A stretch of DNA of 64,000 nt from CAYOZN01 sp964408455 (GTDB taxonomy: Bacteria; Planctomycetota; Phycisphaerae; UBA1845; UTPLA1): the NCBI GenBank assembly GCA_964408455.1, contig CAYOZN010000007.1, positions 144,707-208,706 of the forward strand, given 5' to 3'. The notes below the pieces were generated by a model, which saw only the letters and a list, made by a program, of their open reading frames with translations, was not told the DNA's origin and did no database searches. Shown piece by piece: positions 27,118 through 35,339 of this stretch; the stretch's first letter is position 1, and each line of letters opens with the position of its first letter. The position numbers and the translations under genes are program-made.

Positions 27118-27128
27118 GAAACCGTTTC
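27118..27128. promoter_or_regulatory. LacI-type operator O3
   Basis: GAAACCGTTTC, extended by one matching pair to CGAAACCGTTTCG. It lies 39 bases before the lacI start codon and points to autoregulation. Confidence 0.72.
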
Positions 27129-27166
27129 GACGCGGGCATTCGCCCGACCCCGCAGGGGACTGCAAC

Positions 27167-28249
27167 ATGGCATCGGTTCGGCAAATCGCGCGGGAAGCCG
27201 GCGTGTCGATCACGACCGTGTCCCGCGCGCTCAATAACGACCCCAGCGTTCATCCCAAAACACGCAAGCAGGTCATCGCCATCGCCAATCGGCGCGGTTA
27301 CGCGCCCAGCGTCGGCAAACGCGTGACTACGCAGATCGGATTCGCCTACACCCAGGAGATGACGATTGCGCACCCCTATGACTCGGCAGTCCTCGAAGGC
27401 GTGGTGCGCGGCCTCGAAGAACAGCACTTCGATCTGGTCATCCTCAACCTTCAGCGCGACAAGCGCCAAGGCGAGAGCTTCACGCAGTTCTTCATGCGAA
27501 AGGGAATCCGCGGCGTCGTCATCCGCACCATGGCCGCCACGCGCGGCCTCTGCGAGGCCGTTGCCCAGGAGGGCTTTCCTCACGTCGTCGTCAGCGAGCG
27601 CTTCGAGGATGGACAGGTGAATTGCATCGACTGCAATTCGCTGCCCGACAGCCAGCGGGCCGTCGAATACCTGCTTGCCCTCGGCCATCGCCGCATCGCT
27701 TTCGGCATGCACAACGTGCCCGACCGCGACCATCTCGACCGCTTCGACGGCTATCGGCAGGCACTTGAGGCCCACGACATTCCGTTCGATCCCATGCTCG
27801 TCTTCCGGCAGCCCTTTACGCTCGCCGGTGGCGCCACCGTCATCGAAATGATCATGAGCCTGGCCAATCGCCCGACCGCCGTGTTCTTTGCCGATCCGCT
27901 GCTCGGCATCGGCGCGGCCAAGAAGGCCCATGCCATCGGCCTGCGCATCCCCGACGACCTGTCCATCATCGGCTTCGACGATACCGACATGCGTTTCGCC
28001 GTTCATCCGACGCTGACCGCCGTGTGCCAGGATGCCCGCATGCTGGGTTACGAGGCGGCGCTATGGCTGTCGCGTTCGATCAACGGCTCAGTTAATGGCG
28101 AGCTTTTGCGGAAAACCATCCCGACGTTTCTGGAGATCAACGCCTCCACCGGCCCGGCGTCCAGCGATGCGGATTTGCAGACCCGGCCAAGGGAGCAGCG
28201 GACGCAACGACGACATCCGACCGGTCGAGCGCGCGCCCTGGCAAAGTGA
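27167..28249 (+). CDS. LacI-family transcriptional regulator
   Basis: 360 residues. The N-terminal helix-turn-helix and hinge read SVRQIAREAGVSITTVSRAL and VIAIANRRGYAPSVGKR. The periplasmic-binding-like core has DYNSLP-type sugar-site segments (CNSLPDSQRAVEYLLALGH) and the family end motif LSIIGFDDTDMRF. The last 30 residues are a basic tail without family similarity. It should repress in the absence of a sugar released from its target glucan. Three near-identical palindromes, one before the divergent GH3 gene and two before lacI itself, are its probable sites. AGGGG precedes the ATG by about nine bases. Confidence 0.92.
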   Translation: MASVRQIAREAGVSITTVSRALNNDPSVHPKTRKQVIAIANRRGYAPSVGKRVTTQIGFAYTQEMTIAHPYDSAVLEGVVRGLEEQHFDLVILNLQRDKRQGESFTQFFMRKGIRGVVIRTMAATRGLCEAVAQEGFPHVVVSERFEDGQVNCIDCNSLPDSQRAVEYLLALGHRRIAFGMHNVPDRDHLDRFDGYRQALEAHDIPFDPMLVFRQPFTLAGGATVIEMIMSLANRPTAVFFADPLLGIGAAKKAHAIGLRIPDDLSIIGFDDTDMRFAVHPTLTAVCQDARMLGYEAALWLSRSINGSVNGELLRKTIPTFLEINASTGPASSDADLQTRPREQRTQRRHPTGRARALAK

Positions 28250-28285
28250 GCGCGCCGGTTCGCCGGCCGTCCGGAGTAACACGCC

Positions 28286-29374
28286 ATGACGCCATCATTG
28301 CGAATCGCACCACGGGGCCGTCCGACCAGGTGTCGCCCAGCGTGGGAATGCCCGCGCTCCGCCTTCACGCTCATCGAATTGCTCGTCGTCATCGCCATCA
28401 TTTCACTGCTGCTGGCCATTCTGCTGCCGGCCCTTTCCGCCGCGCGGGAAAGGGGAAAAATGGTGAAGTGTCTTACCAACGCGCGGGCCTTGGCCCAGTC
28501 GTCCACCAATTTCCTGTCGTCGTTCGGACGGTTTCAGCTTGTAAGCGATGAAGTCGGCGTGGCCAGCGCCGATCCCGATCGCACCCAATATTCCTACGAT
28601 ACGGCGGGCGAACTTGCCGCCTGGCCGGTGGCTCTGGCGAAGATGGACGGCGTCGTCAGCGCCAACTGGGAATGGGGCGTCCGCTCGGGCTCATACGGCG
28701 AGGCGGCCGCAAAGCGCGGCCTGCTCGATCAGAAAACGAACCTCGATTACCTCGTGTGTCCCTCCGATCAGGTCAGAATCGCCTCCACCTACTATCCGCG
28801 TAACAAGGGTGGCTCCAACAACGGTCTGGTTGGCACGGGAGATCCGATCGATCCCCGTAACAGCTCGAACGATTCTTACTGGGGATATCTCAGCTACGGC
28901 ATTAATGAAGATATCGTGGGTGCCGAGGTGAGCGAGAGCAACGGCTCTCCCGCGTGCTGGCGGCGCGTGGGCTTCGGCAGCGACGCGACCGGCTGCCGCG
29001 GCGAATTCGCCTATCCGCCGTCGCACCCCTGCGGGAACCGGCAGGAAGGCACGCGGATGCGTGGCATCCTGGAAAAGGTCTACCAGTCGAGCTCGGTCGC
29101 CATGATCATCGAGGCCGGCCGCGACTTCGCCGACACGAACGACGCGGGGTTCGCCAACCTGGTGACGAGCGCGCTGGCCAATGGCCCCTACCTGGCCGAT
29201 TTTCAGCAGTTCCATCAGGCGAGGCTGCCGACTTCGCGGCATCCGCGCGGCTCGATCAACATCATGTATGCCGATTTTCACGGCGGGACCGTCCGGCCGA
29301 CGAAGCACAGCGCGACCAACGGTCTGCCGACCGAGTACACGCCGCAGGTGCGCGTGTCGCCGTATCGACCATAG
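28286..29374 (+). CDS. Prepilin-like protein with type IV N-terminal methylation motif
   Basis: 362 residues. A basic leader of about 26 residues ends at the prepilin peptidase-type junction before FTLIELLVVIAIISLLLAIL, the hydrophobic spine of pilins and type II pseudopilins, with Glu at +5. The large C-terminal domain is of the planctomycete kind that usually ends near an H-x9-DG motif; here the matching site reads MYADFHGGTVRP. Dozens of such proteins occur per planctomycete genome and their role is largely unknown. It lies 36 bases after lacI and may be co-transcribed with it. Confidence 0.85.
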   Translation: MTPSLRIAPRGRPTRCRPAWECPRSAFTLIELLVVIAIISLLLAILLPALSAARERGKMVKCLTNARALAQSSTNFLSSFGRFQLVSDEVGVASADPDRTQYSYDTAGELAAWPVALAKMDGVVSANWEWGVRSGSYGEAAAKRGLLDQKTNLDYLVCPSDQVRIASTYYPRNKGGSNNGLVGTGDPIDPRNSSNDSYWGYLSYGINEDIVGAEVSESNGSPACWRRVGFGSDATGCRGEFAYPPSHPCGNRQEGTRMRGILEKVYQSSSVAMIIEAGRDFADTNDAGFANLVTSALANGPYLADFQQFHQARLPTSRHPRGSINIMYADFHGGTVRPTKHSATNGLPTEYTPQVRVSPYRP

Positions 29375-29510
29375 TACTCGGCGGGGCGGATGCCCCGCGG
29401 AGCTGATTCGATCGTGCATTGCCCACGGATGAGGCGATGGCAACGTCAGGAATGGCCGCGGCGCGGATGGGAAAGCCGCCCCGGCCACCATTGGGAAAAG
29501 GAGCCTATTC

Positions 29511-30143
29511 ATGCATCGACGATTGTTGTATGCCGCCCTGGCGGCGTTTGCGTGCTCGATGGCGCCGGGGCGGGCCCACGCAAACCTGTTTGTGAACCCC
29601 GGCTTCGAATCCGGCCTGTCGGGATGGATCGCCTTTGGCAATGCCTTTGCCGAGGCGGCCAATCCACCGCAGTTCGTGCCGTATGAAGGCAATGGCCTGG
29701 TGTCGATGTTCGGAAACTTCAGCGGCGGCTTCAATGTGACCGGCATTTTTCAGGAATTCCCCGCCGCTCCTGGCGAGGTATTCTCGATGTCATCCCGCAG
29801 CCGGCATTTCAGCGGTGATCCGATGGTCGGCGGCGGCGCGGCCGGGGGCGCCAACTGGGTCGTTCAGAAGCTCGCCTTCAAGGATGCCGCCGACGTCGAG
29901 ATCGGATCCGTCGAGTCGACCATTCTCGATGGCACCTTCGCGACCGATGTCTGGCACGACAACGCCGCCATCGCGGGAGCCGGTCCGGCCGGCACGGTGC
30001 AGGTAGAGGCCTTCATTCTCTATCTCCAGCCGCAATTCGACGGCGGGGCTGCCCACGTGGACAACCTGGTGCTGATTCCCGAGCCGGCCAGCCTCGGTTT
30101 GATGGTACTCGGGGCGCTGGCCCTGCTGAAGCGCCGCCGCTGA
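29511..30143 (+). CDS. PEP-CTERM sorting-domain protein
   Basis: 210 residues. It has a signal peptide ending AHA before NLFVNPGFESGLSGW, then a beta-sandwich module of about 160 residues. The C-terminal PEP-CTERM tripartite tag is IPEPASLGLMVLGALALLKR, with Pro-Glu-Pro, a hydrophobic helix and Arg residues. PEP-CTERM proteins are cut and re-anchored by exosortase during export. The middle module (NPGF...GW...VFQ) resembles carbohydrate-binding discoidin-like folds and matches a segment of the next, much larger protein. GGAG lies ahead of the ATG. Confidence 0.88.
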   Translation: MHRRLLYAALAAFACSMAPGRAHANLFVNPGFESGLSGWIAFGNAFAEAANPPQFVPYEGNGLVSMFGNFSGGFNVTGIFQEFPAAPGEVFSMSSRSRHFSGDPMVGGGAAGGANWVVQKLAFKDAADVEIGSVESTILDGTFATDVWHDNAAIAGAGPAGTVQVEAFILYLQPQFDGGAAHVDNLVLIPEPASLGLMVLGALALLKRRR

Positions 30144-30367
30144 TTGGATGCAAGAACATTCCGGTCGGCGCTGCCCCGCGCAGACCGGCGATCTGACCGG
30201 CGCGCCGTTTCCCGCGACAGGCACGCGCTTGACATCCAGGATTTGCGTACTGAACGCGCATGGGCGCGGCTGTGCCCCGGTCCGCGCCGACGCGTTGCTC
30301 GATTCGGTCATTTAACGAATGGGCGGAAGTCCGCGCGATGTTCGCGCAACCGCCAGGGAGAAAGAAG

Positions 30368-33300
30368 ATGTCGTCCGCAGCATGCTGGAAATGGCGCACC
30401 ACACAACGCACGCTCTGGTTTGTCCCCGCCGCATTCGTCCTGTCGATATATGCCGCATCAGCTGGTGCACAGGTACTGGAAGAAAACTTCGACAGCGTGA
30501 CCGGCACCGGCGGCGGGCTCTTTCACGTCGGCCCCGGCTTTTCGCTGATTGATGGCTGGGACGATGGCATCGTCGGGGAGAATGCCTTCGCGGGGACCAC
30601 CGGCAATGCCCGTTTTGGCGCCGCGTCTGCGGCCGGCCTCCCGGGAGGCGGCCTTTCCGGCGGTGGCGGACGCATCAGTGTCAGCGGCATCAATTACAAT
30701 CTGCTCGATGAGTCCTTCGCCGGATCCAGTGCCACTGGCGGCGGCGCCTTTCTGGTCGGCGACGGCTTCACGCCCGACACGTTCAACTTCACCACCAATT
30801 GGGATGATGGCATTAGCGGTGAGGGCGCATTCGGCGGCACCTTCGGCGGTGCCATACTTAATGGCACCATGTCCGCGCAGGCCGTTCCCGCCGGCGGCGT
30901 CAGCGGCGCTGGCGGCGAGATCGTCGTCAGCGACGTGATCCTCGGCGCCGGCGACTGGTTCGCCGGTCTTCAATGGGACACCAATCCGTTTCCCGGGGCG
31001 TCGGCCCTGACCAATGTCAGCTTCGAAGGGGCAACCGGCTTCGGTGTAGCGGGTTGGGCCACCTTTGGCAACGTGTTCACCGAAGCCATCACGCCGCGCA
31101 CCGGCGCCACGACGGCAAAGCTCTTTGGCGCATTTCCGGGAAACTCCGGCGTCTTTCAGGACCTCGCGGCCCAGCCCGGTCAGGTGTGGGAGCTGGATGT
31201 CTGGTCCCGCCACCAGGCGAGCGACAATCTGATCGGCACTGGCAATGCGATCGTCATGGCCATCGAGTTCCGCGACGCGCAGGGCACGCTGCTGCTCTCT
31301 TCGCCGCAGGAGGTAATCCTGAATGCGGGCTCGCCGACTGAAACGTGGAATGACAATGCACCGGTTCAGGCGACGGCCCCGGCCGGCACCGTTTCGGCAC
31401 GGGCGTTGTTCATGTTCGTACAATCCGGCACCCAGGGCGGCGCGGGCTATCTCGACGATGCCTCGTTCAAGATCGTCGGCGGCCCGAATCCCGTCGATCT
31501 TAGTGCCATTACGTTGACGGCGGCGATCAAGGGAGCCGCCAACGGCGGCGCCGGCGAATCGCTGGGCGCCATACAACTGCGCCTCGAGGACTCGGACGGT
31601 GATCGCCTCGCCTTTCACGCCGTGGCAACCGGCGCCTTCCAGACCATCGGCGGCGCCTTGTCCACCGCCATCGAGGAGGATGCACTCGGCGTACCCACGC
31701 CCGGCGTGTTCGACATCACGTCGCCATTGTTCCGCGTCGTCGTCGCCTTCGATAACGACGCCGCGGCGGACTGGGGGACCGGCGGCGCTTTGACAGTCGA
31801 CAACGTGCTTCTCACCAATACCAACTCCGATGGCAGCGGGTGGTTTGCCGGTCTCTTCTGGGATGATTTGGTTGCCGACCTGTCCAATCCGAGCCAGTTC
31901 GAGCTCCGCGCCGACGTCAAGGGCAGCGTGCCCGGCGGTAGCTACGCGCTACGGCTCGAGGCGTTCAAGCTTCTCCAGGCCGGCTTCGACAACGATTTTG
32001 ACGCCGCCTCCGGCGAAGGGGCGGACGTGCTGCTCGATCCGACGCTTCTGGCGGGTGGCCAGATGTTTGGCTTCACCACCGACTACGACACCGGCATCGT
32101 CAACGACGGCGCATTTGGCGGCGTGTTCGGACTGGTTCAGATTCTCGAACCGGGCGGCATTTTTGCCGAGGCATTGACGACGGGCGGCAATCCGGGCGGG
32201 GCCGGGCAGATTCGCGTGGAGAACATCTCGGTCGGTCCCGGCGGCGGCTGGTTTGCCGGCCTCGATTTTGGTGCCGCACCACTGGCATCAACGGATCTCA
32301 GCCAGGTTGTGTTGACGGCCGATATCAAGGGGACGATTCCCGATTCCGGCGGCGCCCTCGGCCAGTTCGAGCTTCGCATCGAGGACGATGAGGGCGACCG
32401 GCTCTACTTCCCCGCCACGGCGACGGGCGCCTGGCAGACGCTGGGCGGGCCACTCAGCACCGCCCTGGAGGGACCGGCCCTCGGCGGCGGCGGCGATGGC
32501 ACGTTCGATCTCGATGAAGGCAACTACAACGTCGTCGTTTCCTTCGTCGCTCCGGAGACGAGCTGGTTCTTCGGCGGAATCCTGACCGTGGACAATCTGT
32601 TTCTCACGCCGGCACAGGTTGGCCAGCAGATCGGGGAAATCAGCTTCGCCGGCACATCCAGCGGCGACTTCCAGAATATTGGCGGCCTGCTCAGTTCAGG
32701 CGCGACAAACCTGGGTGATTTTCTGCTGGGTTTCGAGAATGGTACCGGCACCGGCGGCGGCAATTTTGGCGGCGGCACCGGAAACTGGGACGATGGCATC
32801 GTCAACGAGAACGCCTTCTTCGGCACCTTCGGCGATGCCGTGTCGAATGTCGGCGCCTCGGCTCAGGTGTGTGCATCGTGCGGCGTCGGCGGCACTGAGG
32901 CGGCAGAGCTGAAGGTGGAAGACGTGCCGCCGGGAACCGGTGGCTGGTTCACCGGCATCTACTTCACCGACGTGCCCGCCAGTTTCGGCAGCGATCTCAG
33001 CCAGATCGTGCTCAGCGCCGACATCCGCGGCACCGCCAATGCGGGACTCGGCGAGACGCTCGGCACCTATTTCCTGCGCATTGAGGACGCCGATCGCACC
33101 GTTCTCAGCTTCACGGTGCAAGCCAACGGCGCCTTTCAGCAGGCGGGCGGTCCGTTGTCTACCGGCGTTCTCGAGCAGATCGACGCCGGTGACGGCGTGT
33201 TCAATCTCAGCCAGGCGACGTACACCATCACCATTGGCATGGTGGGCACCGCCGCGAACTGGGGCCCGGGCGCCACGCTGCACATCGACAATATCTTCCT

Positions 33301-33625
33301 GACCGGCGTGCAGTTGTCGGATGCCGATGCCTACACAGTGACACTGACGTTCGCCGATGAAGTGGCCACCTGGGGCGCCGCCGGCGAACTGATCGTCGAT
33401 AATCTGTTCCTGGGCGAATCGACGCTGGTGCCGGGCGATCTGGATTGCAATGGCGTCGTGGATGTCGATGACATCGGACCGTTTGCCCTGGCCCTGGTCG
33501 ATCCGGATGCCTACCTGGCCGGCCCGGGGCAGAACTGCCTGATATCCCTCGCCGACGTCAATGGCGACGAGCAGAACGACGGGCTCGACGTCGCGGCCTT
33601 CGTCGATTTGCTGCTGGCCCCCTGA
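30368..33625 (+). CDS. Large secreted repeat protein with dockerin-like C-terminus
   Basis: 1085 residues from the ATG at 30368, preceded by GGGAGAAAG; a long upstream in-frame extension is not credible. A signal peptide (WFVPAAFVLSIYAASAGAQ) is followed by Gly-rich repeats containing W-D-D-G-I or a close variant (near 30553, 30800, 32079 and 32785) and three copies of a lectin-like module (LTAAIKG, LTADIKG, LSADIRG with LRLEDSDGDRLAF-type segments). One segment (31008-31476) matches the preceding PEP-CTERM protein. The end (GDLDCNGVVDVDDIGPFA, ADVNGDEQNDGLDVAAF) is a pair of calcium-binding dockerin-like motifs. Function is unknown; surface glycan binding is suggested by context. Confidence 0.8.
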   Translation: MSSAACWKWRTTQRTLWFVPAAFVLSIYAASAGAQVLEENFDSVTGTGGGLFHVGPGFSLIDGWDDGIVGENAFAGTTGNARFGAASAAGLPGGGLSGGGGRISVSGINYNLLDESFAGSSATGGGAFLVGDGFTPDTFNFTTNWDDGISGEGAFGGTFGGAILNGTMSAQAVPAGGVSGAGGEIVVSDVILGAGDWFAGLQWDTNPFPGASALTNVSFEGATGFGVAGWATFGNVFTEAITPRTGATTAKLFGAFPGNSGVFQDLAAQPGQVWELDVWSRHQASDNLIGTGNAIVMAIEFRDAQGTLLLSSPQEVILNAGSPTETWNDNAPVQATAPAGTVSARALFMFVQSGTQGGAGYLDDASFKIVGGPNPVDLSAITLTAAIKGAANGGAGESLGAIQLRLEDSDGDRLAFHAVATGAFQTIGGALSTAIEEDALGVPTPGVFDITSPLFRVVVAFDNDAAADWGTGGALTVDNVLLTNTNSDGSGWFAGLFWDDLVADLSNPSQFELRADVKGSVPGGSYALRLEAFKLLQAGFDNDFDAASGEGADVLLDPTLLAGGQMFGFTTDYDTGIVNDGAFGGVFGLVQILEPGGIFAEALTTGGNPGGAGQIRVENISVGPGGGWFAGLDFGAAPLASTDLSQVVLTADIKGTIPDSGGALGQFELRIEDDEGDRLYFPATATGAWQTLGGPLSTALEGPALGGGGDGTFDLDEGNYNVVVSFVAPETSWFFGGILTVDNLFLTPAQVGQQIGEISFAGTSSGDFQNIGGLLSSGATNLGDFLLGFENGTGTGGGNFGGGTGNWDDGIVNENAFFGTFGDAVSNVGASAQVCASCGVGGTEAAELKVEDVPPGTGGWFTGIYFTDVPASFGSDLSQIVLSADIRGTANAGLGETLGTYFLRIEDADRTVLSFTVQANGAFQQAGGPLSTGVLEQIDAGDGVFNLSQATYTITIGMVGTAANWGPGATLHIDNIFLTGVQLSDADAYTVTLTFADEVATWGAAGELIVDNLFLGESTLVPGDLDCNGVVDVDDIGPFALALVDPDAYLAGPGQNCLISLADVNGDEQNDGLDVAAFVDLLLAP

Positions 33626-33752
33626 GGCGATAGTGGTGTACTCGGCGCACCTGCGGCCGCTACAATTCGGCGGCGAGCCGCGGGACGCCGGGCAGCCCGC
33701 GGACGGGTTTTGGGCAATCGCCTGGTTACCACGTCCAGAAAGGAATGTGGGC

Positions 33753-35231
33753 ATGCGCAGTTTCCCCTTGGTCTGGCTTTGTGTGCCCATTCTTCTGCTG
33801 ACCGGACCGGCCCGTGGCGGCGAAGAAACGCTCGTATGGCAGGATGAATTCGACGGAACGGCCCTCGATCCCGCAAAGTGGGAATACATGATCGGCACCG
33901 GCACGGCGTACGGCCTGCCCGCCGGCTGGGGCAACAACGAATTGCAATACTACACCAGCCGTCCCGAAAATCTTGTCGTCGCCGATGGCATACTGCGCAT
34001 CATCGCCCGGCAGGAAGATTTCCAGAACCACGATTACACGTCTGCCCGCATTCGCACGCGCAATCTCGCCGAATTCACGTATGGCCGAATGGAAGGCCGC
34101 ATCAAGCTCCCATCGACCACCGGCATCTGGCCGGCCTTCTGGATGCTCCCGACGAATTCACCCTACGGCGGCTGGGCTGCCAGCGGCGAAATCGACATCA
34201 TGGAGTCCACCAACATCGCCGACACCGTCCACGGCACCATTCACTTCGGCGGCCAGTGGCCGAACAACACGTTCCTCGGCGGCTCCCACGCCGGTGGTCT
34301 CAACTACTCTGACGATTTTCATGTGTACGGCATCGAATGGCAGCCGCAGTCCATCCGCTGGTATGTGGACGGCATCACTTACTACATCGTGAACAGCAAT
34401 TTCTACCATTCCGATGCAGCGCCGCAGGACGACAACGCGCCCTTCGACCAGCCTTTTCACTTTCTTCTCAATGTCGCGGTCGGCGGCAACTGGCCCGGCA
34501 ATCCCGACCAGTCGAGCCAGTTTCCACAGGAGATGCAGGTGGACTGGGTGCGCGTCTATCAGAACGTCCCGCCGCAGACGCCGTTCGGTAATGTGCCGCA
34601 CGTTATTCCCGGCCAGATTGAAGTGGAAGAATACGACAACGGCGGGCAGAACGTCGCCTACTTCGACTGCGACGCCGCCAACCAGGGCGGCGCATTTCGC
34701 CCGGTCGAGGGCGTCGATATCGAGGCCTGTGCCGAAGGCGGGTTTAATGTGGGCTGGATGTGCGCCAATGAGTGGATCGAATACACGGTAAGTATCGATG
34801 CTGCTGGTACATATCTGGTCGAGGCACGCGTGGCGTCTCAGTCTTCCGGCGGCTCGTTCCGGCTGATGTTTGACGGTGTGGACAGGACGGGCGCGATGGC
34901 GGTGCCAATTACGGGCGGTTGGCAAACGTGGCAGACGATCACGGCCGAGGCCACTCTCGACGAAGGGGCGCATGTGGTGCGTCTCGCCAATGCCGCCTCC
35001 TCGAGTGAATACAACCTGAACTGGCTGCGTTTCACGCTCCAGTGTCAGAAGGGTGACTGTAACGGCGATGGGGCGATCAATGGAATGGATGTTGGGGCCT
35101 TCGCCGCGACATTCATCAATCCGGGGGCCGCGGGGCCGGCTCAGGCCTGCGCCGCGGATATCGACGCCGATCAAAATTTCGATCTGGCGGATGTTTCAGC
35201 CTTCGTTGCCCTGCTTCTCGCTGCGGATTAG
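33753..35231 (+). CDS. GH16 beta-1,3-glucanase (laminarinase-like) with CBM6 and dockerin-like tail
   Basis: 492 residues. A signal peptide ends near GPARGGEE. The GH16 domain (about 25-275) carries the catalytic motif EIDIME (E146, D148, E151) after WPAFWMLPTN, the pattern of laminarinases and lichenases. A CBM6-like module (about 286-430) starts IEVEEYDNGGQNVAYFD and ends in LNWLRF. Two calcium-binding dockerin-like motifs close the protein (GDCNGDGAINGMDVGAFA and ADIDADQNFDLADVSAF). The start has AAGGA nine bases ahead. With GH3 and the symporter this gives a path from beta-1,3-glucan to glucose; the exact glucan is inferred. Confidence 0.92.
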   Translation: MRSFPLVWLCVPILLLTGPARGGEETLVWQDEFDGTALDPAKWEYMIGTGTAYGLPAGWGNNELQYYTSRPENLVVADGILRIIARQEDFQNHDYTSARIRTRNLAEFTYGRMEGRIKLPSTTGIWPAFWMLPTNSPYGGWAASGEIDIMESTNIADTVHGTIHFGGQWPNNTFLGGSHAGGLNYSDDFHVYGIEWQPQSIRWYVDGITYYIVNSNFYHSDAAPQDDNAPFDQPFHFLLNVAVGGNWPGNPDQSSQFPQEMQVDWVRVYQNVPPQTPFGNVPHVIPGQIEVEEYDNGGQNVAYFDCDAANQGGAFRPVEGVDIEACAEGGFNVGWMCANEWIEYTVSIDAAGTYLVEARVASQSSGGSFRLMFDGVDRTGAMAVPITGGWQTWQTITAEATLDEGAHVVRLANAASSSEYNLNWLRFTLQCQKGDCNGDGAINGMDVGAFAATFINPGAAGPAQACAADIDADQNFDLADVSAFVALLLAAD

Positions 35232-35339
35232 TCCAGCCGGGAATTGTTCAGCCCGTCGCGCGTCTGCGGTCGCACCGCTGGCATTTGCGGACCTGCCTAC
35301 CGGTGCGGCACACGAGGCGGTTTCGCTTTCGCCGCGGCT

